Shown piece after piece: positions 1 to 11,440 of a stretch of 64,000 nt of DNA (the stretch's first letter is position 1; each line of letters opens with the position of its first letter). A program made the translations under genes and the position numbers. The stretch is from Bactrocera neohumeralis (taxonomy: Eukaryota; Arthropoda; Insecta; Diptera; Tephritidae): NCBI RefSeq assembly GCF_024586455.1, contig NC_065922.1, positions 19,526,089 to 19,590,088 of the forward strand. Reading direction: 5' to 3'. The notes below the pieces were generated by a model. That model ran no database searches and was not told the DNA's origin. It was given only the letters and a program-made list of their open reading frames with translations.

Positions 1-1630
1 TATTACAAAAAAATAAATAATTTTTGAAATCTTGTCGAAAAGGATATATTTTTTAATATTTTGATCTATTGTAACTTCGTGGTGGCAACTCTCTTTTAGG
101 TTATGCAATATAAAGTCTCCCTAAATACTCTACTGAAGGTCTCCTTTATATTAAATTTCACTTTTATTGTGTAAACTTCTGCAGAGTGTTTTACATTTTT
201 TGATAGGTGGCAACTTTATGCCAAAATATTTTTAATTTAAAAAACTTAAAACTAATTTTCGATATTTTTCCTCCCATCCCAACCTATTTTGTAATATTTT
301 TTTCTATTTTAACTCCATCAAAGGGTGGTAACTCTGTTCTAAAAATTTAATTATGAAATTTCACCAAATACTCTCCAGAATTTTAGGCATATTTTTTAAA
401 TTATTATTATTAAAAAAAGAAATAATTTTCGAAATATTTTCTATGCTATTATATTTCCTAATATTTTGAGCTATTGCAATTTCGTTAATAAGTGGCAACT
501 CTCTTCTAATATATGCATTATACAGACTCTCTAAATACTCTACCGAAAGTCTCTTTTATATAAAAGATTACTTTTATTTTGTAATATTATGCAGAGTTTT
601 AAATTTTTTGTTAGGTGGCAACTTTATGCCAAAATATTTTTAATTTAAAAAACTTAAAACTATTTTTTTATATTTTTCTTAAACTCATTATTCCCCAACA
701 TATTTTGTAATATTTTACTCTATTTTAACTCCAAAAAAGGGTGGCAGCTCTGTTCTAAAAATTTAATTTTAAAATTTTATCAAATAGTTTCCAGAATTTC
801 GCCTTTATTTTGAATTTGAAACTCATTTTACTTGATTTGACTTAATTTTGCATTTTTCTATAAGTGGCAACTTTTTGCCAAAAACATTTTTAAATTATCA
901 AAAATTTAAAAATAAGTTTCGGTATGTTTCTTAAACTCTATATTCCCCAACATGTATTGTAATATTTTACTATATTTTAAATCCATAAATGAGTGGCAAC
1001 TCTGTTCTAAAAATCTAATTGTAAACTTTCACCAAATACTCATCAGAATATATTCTTTTATTTGAATTTGATACTCATTTTTCATATTTTCCTTAATTTT
1101 GCATTTCCGCTGGGTGGCAACCTTATGCCAAAACATTTTTAATTTGAAAAACTTAAAAATAATTTTCAATATTTTTCTTAAACTCAAGTATATTGAACAA
1201 CATATTTTGTAGTATTCCACACTATTTTAACTCCATTAATGGGTGGCAACTCTGTTCTCAAAATCTAATTGTAAACTTTCACCAAATATTCTCCAGAATA
1301 TGTACTTTATTTTGAATTTGATATTCATTTTATATATTTCTTTAATTTAGCATTTTTCACTAGATGGCAACTTTATTAATAAATGTGTAATTTTTGAAAA
1401 TTTCCGAAATATTTTTCAAATATTTTTCTTGAATTATAAGTTACGTTCGAAGAAACTGTTTAGTATTTTACTTTTCTTTAATTTTGTTACTCAGTGGCAA
1501 CTCTATTTTGAACCATGTCTAAATTCAAGACACTCTTCCAACCTAAGATTCTCTTTCTTCAATGTTTTCTATTGAGTACATTTTGAAATAGTTTCAAAAT
1601 TTTCTATAGATGGCAACTCTATTTGGAAAT
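1..1630. repeat. Degenerate ~125-bp tandem array (satellite-like), open at left edge
   Basis: A core GTGGCAACT or close variant recurs at about 81, 206, 325, 491, 613, 740, 862, 991, 1112, 1241, 1362, 1492 and 1609, a spacing of about 117-166 bp. Two monomer types largely alternate: one continues into TTATGCCAAAA, the other into CTGTTCTAAAA, giving a dimer of about 250 bp. A third type (CTCTCTTTTAG or CTCTCTTCTAA) appears at 81 and 491 only. The spacers are AT-rich and diverged, and the last three units fade out. No ORF here is credible. The array continues beyond the window start. Confidence 0.85.
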
Positions 1631-2790
1631 ATTAAGGATTCTCAGCATATGCGTTTCTATTGATATTTCTCGATATGAGTTATAACCACAACATACATAC
1701 ATACTATATAAGAACTTTAAATTTTTCCATTAAGTACACCATAGTCTCTACTCTATACTGGTAACTTCAAATAACAAGAAAGCACAACAATAATACGCTA
1801 CAAAAACATGCGTTGGGTATAAGCAATGCGCATGCAATTCTTAATTCATTTTTGTTGCCATTTTATTGATGACGTTGATGATAATTAAGGCATACAATGT
1901 AACCAAATACGAGCCAACATACACAAGCAAACACAATGACAAAGAAAACGCACACACATACATGCATGCAGTGTGCGCCGGCGCAACAGGTTGACCGGCT
2001 GGCTGACTGCTTGACTGAGGCTGACTGCTGTGGCTACTGGTTTTGATTGCACTGGTTGCGCTCGTTCAAATTCGTTCTGCTTCGCTGATGCGCTATTGTG
2101 CAGCGCGCACATACACACACACACACACACTTACATACGTATCGAAGTATAATTGTGTATGTATGTGTCTCTGTGTGTTGCCCCTTTGCAACAGTCAGCT
2201 GTCGGCGGCGCCTTTGGCTACATCAAAAGCGCGCATTTGCATTAAAAGCGAAACAACAACTACAACAATAATAACATAGGTGTAGAATAATAACAATAAT
2301 AAATGCGAATTGCATTAGGAAACGTTTTTGCTGTGCGAAAATTGCAAATTTCATGCATTCAAATGGATTTCTAAATATTTTTCCTAAGCGCGAGCAAAAA
2401 CAATTGTTTATTTGTTGTTGTTGTTTATTTGAATAAATTCGAATGGCTGTTCCGCTTTATTTAAATGCCGCCTCAGGGTTGATATGATTGCAACAGCGCT
2501 GTCGAACTTTCAATTTTTCAGAATTCTATTAAGAAAACTTGTCCATTCCTTGCTTTTTGTCTTTTGAGCTTGGATGGCGCATGGTTCTTCATAATGCAAA
2601 TAATGGAAATGAGCGTAGTTTACTAACTTTTCCATTCGAAGCAGTAGAAGCAGTTGCGCTTGCAATATTTATTAAAAATTATTATTATTTTGACAAAAAA
2701 CTGTTTGCTTTTATATATAAGGCAATGTGGACCCTTTGTACTCTTCGTCCTATCCCTAGAAGTCTTATCTCGGCAAAATATTTCTAGATA
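1631..2790. other. Non-coding spacer with microsatellites
   Basis: No gene is seen. It holds short ACATAC and CA runs (CA run near 2108-2130, ACACA near 1920-1960), CAACAA/ATAATAA near 2253-2300 and TTGTTG near 2413-2430. The short ORFs over 1885-2279 are translations of these simple repeats on both strands. Confidence 0.7.
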
Positions 2791-2854
2791 CTTCTTCTTC
2801 TTTATTGACGTGGACACCGTTTCTCTTGGTTATAGTCGAGTTAACAACAGTGCG

Positions 2855-3240
2855 TCAGTCATTCTTTCTCTTCGCTTTATGGCGCCAAATGGATATTCCA
2901 AGTGTAGCCGGGTCCTTCTCCACCTGGTCTTTCCAACGGAGTGGAGGTGTTCCTCTTCCTCTGCTTCCACCGGCGGCTACTGCGTTGAATACACTCAGAG
3001 CTGGAGTGTTTTCATCCATTCGGACGACATTACCCCATCGGCGTAGCCGTTGTCTCTTAATTCGCTGAACTATGTCCATGCCGGCGTATATCTCATGCAG
3101 CTCATCGTTCCAATGACTGAGGGATTCGCCGTTGCCAATGCGCAAAGGAACATAAATCTTCCGCAAAACCTTTCTCTCGAAAACACGCAACGCCGATTCA
3201 TCAGTTGTTGCCATCGTCCATGCCTCTGCACCATATAGCA
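2855..3240 (-). pseudogene. RTE reverse transcriptase C-terminal tail (relic)
   Basis: An open frame of about 120 codons ends in a stop at 2855. It carries the signature seen at the end of RTE-like polyproteins: MATTDESALRVFERKVLRKI near the start, RLRRWGNVVRMDENTPA in the middle, then a Gly/Arg-rich linker (GGSRGRG) and PLRWKDQVEKD. This segment follows the RT thumb and has no catalytic role known to me. Upstream (3240-3300) the frame is broken. It is the best preserved part of copy 1 and fixes the orientation. Confidence 0.85.
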
Positions 3241-3446
3241 GGACGGCGATGATAAGTGACTTGTAGAGTTTGGTCTCTGTTTGTTGAGAGACAATTGAAA
3301 AGTAGCCTACTCAGTCCAAAGAAGCTTCTGTAGGCAAGAGTTATTCTGCATTGAATTTCCTTTCACTGGTCTTTTCCAAAGATTTGTCGCATGGTGAAAA
3401 TCTGGGGGATTGTAGATTTTCCGGTCTAAAGCCTCACTGACAAGGT

Positions 3447-3990
3447 CTAACCAGCTTTGTCGACGGTGGGCTTCAGTCTTTCACACAATACGCTCCGTAG
3501 TACCTTATATGCGATATTGAGGACTCTTATCCCACGATAGTTGGCGCAGATTGTGTGATGTCTCTTTTTGTGGATTGGCAGAGCACGCTTAAACTCCAAT
3601 CGTTGGGCATGCTTTTGTTCGACCATCCTCAAAGAACCTGATGCATAATCCTTTTCGAGTTCTTCCCCACCATATTTGAATAGCTCGGTCGGTAATCCCC
3701 CCCCGCATTGTAGTTCTTCAGACGGGTAATTGCTTTTCGAACTTTTTCATGGTCGGGCAATCGAACTTCTGGTCCAGCGTCATCGATTGAGGAATTGGGT
3801 TCACTATCTCCAACTGTTATGTTTTCCCTGCCATTCAGCAAGCTGAAGAAGTGTTCCCTCCAAAATTTCTGGTGGTTCCATAGAGAAGTGTTTCTCCATA
3901 ATTTCTTGTAGGTCTTCGTACACAACATTCTCTTGTCTCTGAAACCTTCTGTTAATTGTAGTCGATTGTCGCTGCACTTTCTCTCCACTG
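3447..3990 (-). pseudogene. RTE linker and RT N-terminal region (relic, frameshifted)
   Basis: Two overlapping minus-strand frames join at about 3630. The upstream one (to 3629) has FWREHFFSLLNGRENITVGD, then LPDHEKVRKAITRLKNYNAG, typical of the segment before RT motif 1. The downstream one carries HTICANYRGIRVLNIAYKVL and VLCERLKPTVDK, RT motifs 2-2a. The frame change, the CCCCCC run near 3700 and the loss of the palm motifs show it is dead. At about 3440 it joins sequence from much further 3', so the RT core has been deleted. Confidence 0.8.
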
Positions 3991-3999
3991 CGACATGAC

Positions 4000-4300
4000 A
4001 CTACTCATCGTAGCAGCTGTCCTTATGCTTTTTCTCAAAACCAATGGTTTCGATTGCAGCTTTACGTAAAGAGCTTCAAATTCCGTCCCACAGTTCGCTT
4101 CATAGGGAGTTGCTAATGAGTGCTCTCCGAAAGCAGGTGTACAAATCGAGTAAATCATCGTTCTGCTGTCTGTTGTGACGTTGACGTACTCGAGTCTCTC
4201 TCCCACCACGAATCCCACACCGAACTTTCGCTCCTTTACATAGCCACTGTGGTATATGCTACAAGACTTACTCGTCTCAGTTCTTGTCGCGTCCATCACA
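4000..4300 (-). pseudogene. RTE endonuclease-region fragment (relic)
   Basis: A minus-strand frame contains YHSGYVKERKFGVGFVVGER (part of the APE endonuclease), followed directly by LRKSIRTAAT and VMSQWRESAA, which belong hundreds of residues later in intact relatives. Most of the endonuclease is therefore deleted. The product would be non-functional. It lies between the leader block and the linker/RT fragment, consistent with one internally rearranged insertion. Confidence 0.7.
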
Positions 4301-4664
4301 TTTCTTGGACGGCGGTGGTGTCAGCCTTTAATCTTAACCTGGGCAGCGGCACCTTCCTCCCTTAACACGTTAGCAGTGATCATCGAGGTTGTTTTTATAT
4401 TTTCATTGAGGGTGTTTATTTACGTGGTTGGTCCCAAACCCAGCGCACAACAATGGGGAGGGATGAATCGCCTTCTTACTTTATCTTGCCTTCAAATGGA
4501 TGTTCTTTGGCTACCCAGAGGATACTTTGTCTAAGACCGGAAGTCATGAGCCGCTTGAGCCATATGTAAAGGAATCGTTTCTGATCACTCACAAGTGAAT
4601 GGCAATCAGAGAATTTTCCTCACTTGCGTGAACTTCTACACATTGCTCCATCCTCCTACGACGA

Positions 4665-5135
4665 ATAACGTCCAGGGTCAAAAAAGAACTGGAAACTTTA
4701 CACAAGGAAATTATTGGCAGGAAGAGCTTGCAGAGACCTTGACTTAAATTTAAGAGTCAATCAAGCAGCGATTTCAAAGCGTTTAACAGCAGCCGCATGT
4801 ATTAAAGACATATCATATGAGTTGGAGTCAAGTGACGTTGAAGGACGATGTTGCATGCCAGAAATGCTGTTTTAATTCTACAAAAATAAGTCGTTTTTGC
4901 AACTGAGCCTAAATCATATGTGAAACCTGATGAACCAGTCAACTTTTGAGCAAGCCGAATATACATGAAGGCAAGTTAATGTTCTGTATTTGGTGAGATC
5001 ATAAGATCGTGCGGTATTATGAGCTTCTAAACCCGGTTTCACTAAATTGAAGGGAAAGCCGAAAAACGCCCTGAATTTGCGACAAGGCAAGAGACCATAA
5101 TTTTTCATCATAAAAACACGCGGTTTCAGTGCGAT
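4665..5135 (+). mobile_element. Highly decayed mariner-like transposase relic
   Basis: Plus-strand frames across this stretch give VNQAAISKRLTAAACIKD (4753-4810), then SYELESSDVEGRC, MLF and YKNKSFLQ. This resembles the DNA-binding to catalytic-domain transition of mauritiana-type mariner transposases (helix-turn-helix, a YEL..RDVE..F motif, then LL.R...K.FL). Stops interrupt it from about 4875 and a TIR cannot be recognised. It is squeezed between the RTE leader and the next mariner relic. Assignment rests on a short motif match. Confidence 0.45.
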
Positions 5136-5241
5136 TGATAGCTCCTCTTCTGACTACTATTTTTTTCGGTCAATGCAAAATACCATCTCTGAAATACAGT
5201 TCGCACCAGAAGTACATAAAGTTCATTCGCCGATTTTTGCG

Positions 5242-6236
5242 ATGAGTGAAATTATTCAACGAAGAAGTTCCATTAAATTTTGTGGGCGGAATCCAATTTC
5301 TGTTGCCGAAACGCTCAAAATGTTGGAAAAGCCTTCGGTATTAATTGTTTGTCGCGAGAAAGTGTTTTTGATTCGTACAAATTATTCGAAGAAGGTCGAG
5401 AACGCGTTGACGACGAACCACGTCCAGGACGGTCATCAACATCAGCTGATGATCCACACGTCAATAAAATAAAGTAATTGGTGCATGAGAATATACGATT
5501 AACAGTCAGAGATCTTACTAACATCGTTGGAATATCGTTGGAATATCGGAAGGATCAATGAAACCCTTTTGAAAGATTATTGGAGCCTAAGAAAAGTGAA
5601 AGCACGCACGATTAGTTCCAAAATTTCTCAATTTTTTCGAAAAACAGCGTCGCGTTAACGTCCGTGAAACAATGCTTTCCGACTATCAGGATGACACGAA
5701 ACATATTATTACTGACGATAAGTGTTGGATCTATCCGCAAAAAAAAGACGATCAGTCGGTCGAATATCGTGGCAAAGGTGAGCCGAAGCCGAAAACACCA
5801 CGTCCAAGCAGGTCAAAAATCAAGGTTATGTTGACAGTTTTCTTCGATTATCGAGATGTGGTGCACTCCGAATTCCTTGCGACCAGCCAAACTGTCAATA
5901 AGGAATACTATTTGAGTGTTATGCGTCGTTTGCGCGAAGCTATTCATAAAAAAAGAGGCCAGAATGTGGGCCGACAACTCTTTCTCTTTGCATCACAATA
6001 AAGCACTGTCGCATACTACATTGATTCTTCGTGAGTTTTCGTCAAATTTCAAACGAATATCTTGTCGCAACCACCGTATTCGCCTCCGATTGACTGATGG
6101 CTACACAGCAAACTCAAACGACTGCTCCGGGAAAACCGTTTCGTCTCAAGCCTTGGGTCCCAGAGTGATTTCTTTGAGGCGGACGATATAGATTTCGATG
6201 ATTTGAAGAATAAATTAAGAATTTTAAAATTATGAG
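5242..6236 (+). pseudogene. Mariner (D,D34D type) transposase relic
   Basis: The reading starts at ATG 5242 with MSEIIQRRSSIKF, an N-terminal helix-turn-helix of mariner transposases. After frameshifts it continues with LFEEGRERVDDEPRPGRSST, then LTVRDLTNIVGIS, SKIKVMLTVFFDYRDVVH and LSVMRRLREAI. It ends DDIDFDDLKNKLRILKL at 6236. At least three frame changes occur (about 5340, 5580-5660, 5930). The first catalytic region reads TDDKCWI where TGDETWI is usual. The second reads HHNKALSHT, so the usual aspartate of HHDNAPSHT is asparagine. The third, SPDLAPSD, is shortened to SPPID followed by a stop, and a further deletion of about 50 codons follows ENRF. Inactive. Confidence 0.85.
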
Positions 6237-7934
6237 CAAAGTTTTACTATTTTTTTGCTCAATATTTGAAGAATATTTCATACTTGAACAACTACATCAA
6301 GAAAAAGGTATTTCACCTCAAATTTAATTTTTATAAATTTCGCATATTAATCACTATCATACCACTGTGCATCAGATTTTCATATTTGTGGATAATTATC
6401 TCAAAGCGCCATCTATATCTGGCAATAAATAAAAACTTTAAGTGAAGTAAGCGGTTTTTTGTATTTAAAATTCAAATTGGCTACGTTCGAGGCGTTACAT
6501 ATGCTGCAAGCAAACTCATGCATACATAAATGCTCGTGCAAATAAATGTATAGTAAATATGTATGCATATTTACATAAGTGGATACATGTGTGCGAGTGT
6601 GTGTGTGGCTGTGTGCGCTGTAATCGATAGTTTTGCCCATAAAAGGCGCGCCCACGCACAATAAACGCAAACAAATATGGTAAGCAGCTCGCGTGTCATT
6701 TTGTTTTTGCTTTTTGCTCTAATATGTCAGTTATTGTTGTTGTAATTGTAATTGTTATAGTTTTTGCGCGCTTGCTGTAAGTGTTGTGGAAAAGTTTTGG
6801 CGCTGTTGCCTCGCTTTGGCGTAATTACTGCAGAGTTATGGCCAAAACAGTTGCCTTTTGTTGTTTTTATTGTTATTTCAAGTTTTTTTTGTTGTTGTTT
6901 TTTGTTAATTATCGCCTAGCAGCCACTTGAATGATTTAAATATTTTATAAAAATTTGCTTATGTGTAACCAAATACAGACAAACACAAACATTGTTGGCA
7001 TTTTGTTGTTATTGTTGTTTATTTTTGTTATTGTTGTTGTAAAAACTGTATCACACCGCACATAACATTGCCATTACCGGTGTATTGTTGCAGTCTTTTT
7101 TGTTGATTTCTTTGCTGTAATTTTCCACTTTCCATTGTTGTTGTTGTTGCTGCTCTGCGCCGCTTGTTGTTGTTGTTGAAACGTTTGTTTTTATTTCTGT
7201 TAATATTATAATTACCTTCTGTTGCTGTTTTTAGCTTTACAAGTGGTTTTTGCCGTATTGGTTTTACAAATTTACACCTGCATGACGGCGTCCAGCCGCA
7301 CACCCGCCTCACCCGTGCTCCCTCTATCCTTCTCATTGCCACCGCAGTCCCCTCCAGCCGCTTGTGCTGCGTTGCGCGTCAAAATTATTTACGATCTTGT
7401 CGCGCTCTATTGCTGCTCGCGTTGGTTTATTGTGTTTTGCTGTTGTTGTTGCTTTGCTGTTTTCTAAAATGAATTTGAATAAATTACTCCAACTCAACAA
7501 ATATGGCAACTTCTGTCATTTAAAGCCGTTTTCGGCGTGCGCGCCATGGAAAAGTACAAATATGAAAGAAATATTAAAACTTCATACTCACACTTACATA
7601 CATAGTATACACGGACATATATGTATGTATGAGTAAATATTTATTATTTATTTGCTCATATGTAAATATATACTGCTATATCCACACTCTGGTATATAAT
7701 TAAATAAATACATACATGTGTATGTGTTTTGAATGCCTCACTGCTCATTTCTAGGAAATTTGTGATCATTTGACTTTTTATTGTTTTATTGCTGTAAACA
7801 TTTTTTTTTTATTATTTTTAATTTTGTTTTTTTACATAAAGAACTCTTAAAGCTTGAAAAAAGTTCAAGATGGAGAACTATAATTATTTATTTCGGCTTT
7901 GTCAAGTCATTTATGGATCTAAATAAATATGAAA
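6237..7934. other. Non-coding spacer, TTG/TTA-rich
   Basis: No gene is supported. Content is dominated by TTGTTG runs (about 6720-7210, 7440-7460), TATGTATG microsatellites (7610-7720) and poly-T (7800-7830). ORFs at 7028-7467 translate these repeats as Leu/Cys/Asn strings. I could not locate the terminal repeat of the upstream mariner. Confidence 0.65.
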
Positions 7935-8943
7935 CTAGTTAAGGAGCGCAAAAATTACGGACTAATCTCTTCTTATAGAGTCTTTATGTGGTGGAGGGCG
8001 CTAGAAAAGACCACACTTTCAAATAAACTCGAGAGTGTTCAACGGGCGGCGCTCATCAGCATATTTGGTACATTAAGGTTTACTCCTACCATGACCCTTA
8101 ACACCATCTGACACATAGTGCCCGTAGACACAGTGTATGGCTGTGAATGTTATTATCAACTCAGAGAATCTAGGTTCCTAGAAGAACATGTGTCTGAACA
8201 CTCCGAAATCCTCACACATTGACATCCTACCGGATCACTTGGATTATGGAGTCCGTAAACCGAGCTCTGCCGACTACTTCTCTGCCCATATACGATATAC
8301 GGCGAGGGGGTTTTGGGTGGGAAGAAACCGTTGTTGGAGAGAGGCAGTGAGCTTCTTTACGAATGGGTCAAGGCTTGGAGGGAAGGTTGGTGAAGGGGTT
8401 TACTGTCAGGTGCTCTCTATCAACTCCAGTTTCAGCCTTCCTGACTATTGCCCTATCTTTTAAGCCGAAGTTGCGGCCATTAAGGTGGCAATAGATTTAC
8501 TGCTCCATATTGCAGTCTCCTTCAGAGAAGTGACCATCCCCGCTCAGACAGCAGGGCTGCTATACTAGCCTTGAACTCATTGACAGTGCGTTAAGGGTTA
8601 GTCCTCGCTATCGATAGCATTGAGTCTCTTTGTGATAAGAGAGGTATGTGTGCTAGGTCGCAGCAGAAGCGCAAGAAATTGTAAAGCTGATGAGCTAACA
8701 AGGAAAGGCACCCTAGAACCGCTCTCCGTCTCTCCGTATCCTCTTTGTTTCTAGTAAATATAGATAGCTGGGATTCGCGAGAGCTTGGCCAGTGCTAGGC
8801 CACCATCGGTACATACGCTGTCGCGAAAACCTTTTGATCGATCGCAAGAGATCTAGTGATCTTTTTGCTCTCATTAAGGCTAGCCTCTTTCTAGTTGGGA
8901 CTCAGCGGAGAAGAACTGATAAGGAGCATGCATTAGCTTCTTT
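7935..8943 (+). mobile_element. Non-LTR retrotransposon 3' half with RNase H (relic)
   Basis: Plus-strand frames read WWRALEKTTLSNKLESVQRA, the segment after RT in Jockey/I/LOA-group elements. Next comes an RNase H domain: FFTNGSRLGGKVGEGVYC (about 8354-8410), AEVAAIKVAIDLLLH (about 8463-8507), and further on NCKADELTRKGTLEPL (about 8680-8735). In a working RNase H the first motif is TDGS, so the first catalytic Asp is Asn here. A stop separates the first and second motifs, and several frameshifts follow. At about 8944 it is cut by an RTE fragment. It could be LOA or I clade; the RT that would decide is absent. Confidence 0.75.
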
Positions 8944-9373
8944 TTAGAATATGGTCAGACGAACGCATGACCGATGATTGGAATTTAAGTGCACTCTGCC
9001 CAATCCAAAAAAGGGGACCTCACAATCTGCTCAAATATACGAGGGGTAAGCTTCCTTACCATCACATAAGTATATGGTTCTGTCGAGCGTGTGAAAGATT
9101 AAAGCTCACCGTCAACAAACTGATTGGACTTTATCAGTGTGACTTTAGGCCTGCGAAATCAACAACTGACCATATATTCACCATACCCCAAATCTTGGAA
9201 AAGAAGATCGACACACACCACCTACATATGTCTGAACTTGGTATCCCGGCAAGGCTTATACGGCTATGAAAGCTGACATTGCGCAACACCAAAAGCTCCA
9301 TTAGGATCGAAAAGGACCTCTTCGAGCCGTACAATACCAATCGAGGTTACAAACAAGGCGCCCCCTACCTATT
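8944..9373 (+). mobile_element. RTE-type LINE relic, copy 2 (RT fragment)
   Basis: In the + orientation this reads DDWNLSALCPIQ at its start, then CERLKLTVNKLIGLYQCDFR and PAKSTTDHIFTIPQILEKK (RT motifs 2-3), then MSELGIPARLIRL and KRG-like residues to about 9373. The segment between HH and MSELG is deleted, removing one palm motif. It is the same family as copy 1 but opposite in orientation. The left boundary sits directly against the RNase H LINE at about 8944. Confidence 0.8.
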
Positions 9374-10950
9374 GTTGACAACTGAGAAGTAAAATGCTCT
9401 CCAGACGAACAAAGACCAGATTCTAAAAGTACCTTTCTTTACTTTTTATTTCTTAAAATGACAGATCTTCAATTATACTGCATCTAGTTTTGAAAACGAC
9501 CTCGGAGTTTAATATATACAGCGCCTCTTTCCATGTTATTGTTATTTAATTTTTGCTATTATAATCTTCCTAGTTTTTAATAGTGCAAAAAAATCTCCTA
9601 AAAAACTGCTATTGGCTCATCATAATCTCACACCTTACTGCCAACTTTCCCACCAGCCGTACCTTGAGGTAGGTAAGGTTGTTTACCCCAACCAACAACC
9701 ATTTATTTTGAATTGCTCTGGAATTACTTCGCATTGACAGCAATAAATATTTCATAATTACTTTTCACTTCACAAATGAACTTTTCGATGACTCGCACCT
9801 AGACACCTATGTACCGATAATATTTACGGTGTCTCTCGGTGGTTCGAGTGTTGTGGTTTCAACTGTATTTGTCTGATCCATAAATGTCAAAAACTTCAAC
9901 AAGATCGGCGACATATTTGCACTTTGATTGTGTTCTCGTTCATTATCAACGCGATCAACGCGATCGACGCGCCGACTTTTGTTTGCTTAAAAAATAATAA
10001 TAAATAAATTTACACCACAATATTGACGCGATTATTTTATGCGAATTTGTTGCGAACAGACAGACATACCTAGCAATATGCACGTGTGTATGTATGTGTG
10101 TGTGTGCGTGAGTGCAAATAACGCGCGAAAAAGCAGAGTTGTCAGCATTTGTTTACACACAGTGGCAAATACAATAACTAAATAGCAGCAGTGTACACGG
10201 ACGGCTTATTTACAATAACAAAACAAACATTGGTCAGCGCAAAAATCGAGCGGGAAAGGCACCGCCGGAACCATGATAGTACAATACACATAAGCGTGCG
10301 TTCAAAGTATGGGCGTGTTGGTGGCTGGTTTGCGTGTGTTTTGGTGGGCTTGCGTGTCCGTCTTTGTTGTTGTTGGGTGTATTGTCCACCACAGTTGATG
10401 ACACATGACATGCGCAGCACTTTGTTGTTGGCGCTTTGCTTTATTGTTTTTTACGGCTCTTGTTATTATTGTTGTTGTTACTGTGGGTCTGTTTCCCCAT
10501 AATGCTCAGCTCCCGTCGGCGTTCGGTGGCAGGCTTACAAATGCCGCCGACAACGAGTCGGTAGCGCTGACTAATAGCTGATAAGCGAGCGTGTGTGCGA
10601 CGCGCGTTGGTGAAATACGCAACAACAACAATAAAGCACATATTGCAATAAAATTATAAGAAATAAAATACCAAAAACACAATAAAAACAAAAAAACAAA
10701 AATAAAATAATAAAATTGAAGAAATATTAAACGCATTGTAAACAGAAGGTACTGTTAGGCCTTATGAACCCAAAAATCCCCATAAAGTCACTGTGATTGA
10801 TTATTTGTTGTTTGAGTTGTTGTTTTTTTTTGTATTTTTTTGTTTGTGCAATTGAAATTTTGCTTTAACTCTACTCATACTTTAATCAAATATTGACAAA
10901 GTAAAATAATAAAATTTAAGCAAATAATATCTGCTAATTTTAATTACTAG
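9374..10950. other. Non-coding spacer
   Basis: No gene is seen. There is a short direct repeat of CAACGCGAT around 9949-9968, a TG run near 10087-10105, CA/TTG strings at 10360-10480, and A-rich DNA at 10640-10730. ORFs at 10178-10736 overlap on both strands and share no family motif, so I do not call them. Confidence 0.6.
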
Positions 10951-11440
10951 GCACAGTGGGTTCAAACTGACAAATTTTCGAAATTTAAAATTTTTATTTA
11001 CATTAAAAAATATTAACATCATCTTGTTAGACTTAGAAAATACTCAAAGTATAAAACTTAGCGCGATACAGTGGGTTCAAACTGACAAATTTTTGAAATG
11101 AAAAAAAATTTTATATCATCTTGTTAGACTTAGGAAAGACGCAAAATATAAAAATTAGCGCGGCACAGTGGGTTCGAACTAAACAATTTTTGAAATTTAA
11201 AAAATATTTATATAATCTTGTTTGACTTAGAAAAGACTCAAAATATAAACTTAGCAAAGCACAGTGGGTTCGAACTAAGAAATTTTTGAAAATTTAAAAA
11301 ATATTTATATAATCTTATTAGACTTAGCAAAGACGCAAAATCTAAAAATTAGCGCGGCACAGGGGGTTCAAATTGAGAAATTTTTGAAACTTAAAAAAAA
11401 AATTATATAATTTATTATTTATAAAATGTGAGATACTTAA
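10951..11440. repeat. 97-bp tandem array, five units
   Basis: The phrase CACAGTGGGTTC or a one-base variant begins units at about 10952, 11067, 11164, 11260 and 11358, spaced about 115, 97, 96 and 98 bp. Each unit continues AAACTGACAAATTTTTGAAA, then an AT tract, then TATAATCTTGTTAGACTTAG and GACTCAAAATATAAA. The last unit has CACAGGGGGTTC and fades by 11440. The heptamer CACAGTG reappears inverted at 13554-13560. Confidence 0.85.

Larger units (their letters stand above)
2791..4658 (-). mobile_element. RTE-type LINE relic, copy 1, internally deleted
   Basis: On the minus strand this reads as a non-LTR retrotransposon with APE-type endonuclease and reverse transcriptase. The order from its 5' end is: an untranslated leader (about 4400-4658), endonuclease pieces (about 4000-4300), the pre-RT linker and RT start (about 3447-3990), and the RT C-terminal tail (2855-3240). 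The 3' end is at about 2791, where a GAAGAAGAAG tail follows an AATAAA. Much of the endonuclease and the RT core, including the catalytic YxDD, is missing. The leader block recurs at 52010 and 57600, the tail block at 51395. An RTE-clade assignment fits the C-terminal motif; subfamily unknown. Confidence 0.85.

Noticed and set aside
1885..2279. Overlapping Cys/Val/Thr-rich ORFs on both strands
   Set aside because: They translate CA/ACAT microsatellite DNA, have no start context or motif, and overlap each other antisense.
10178..10736. Four overlapping ORFs of 66-103 codons
   Set aside because: Opposite strands share the same DNA, with TTG/CAA runs and no family signature; no splice context.
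10951..11440. RAG-type recombination signals (CACAGTG plus nonamer)
   Set aside because: Only the heptamer is clear; the AT nonamer-like strings are weak and insects have no V(D)J system. Kept only as a possible transposon-end similarity.
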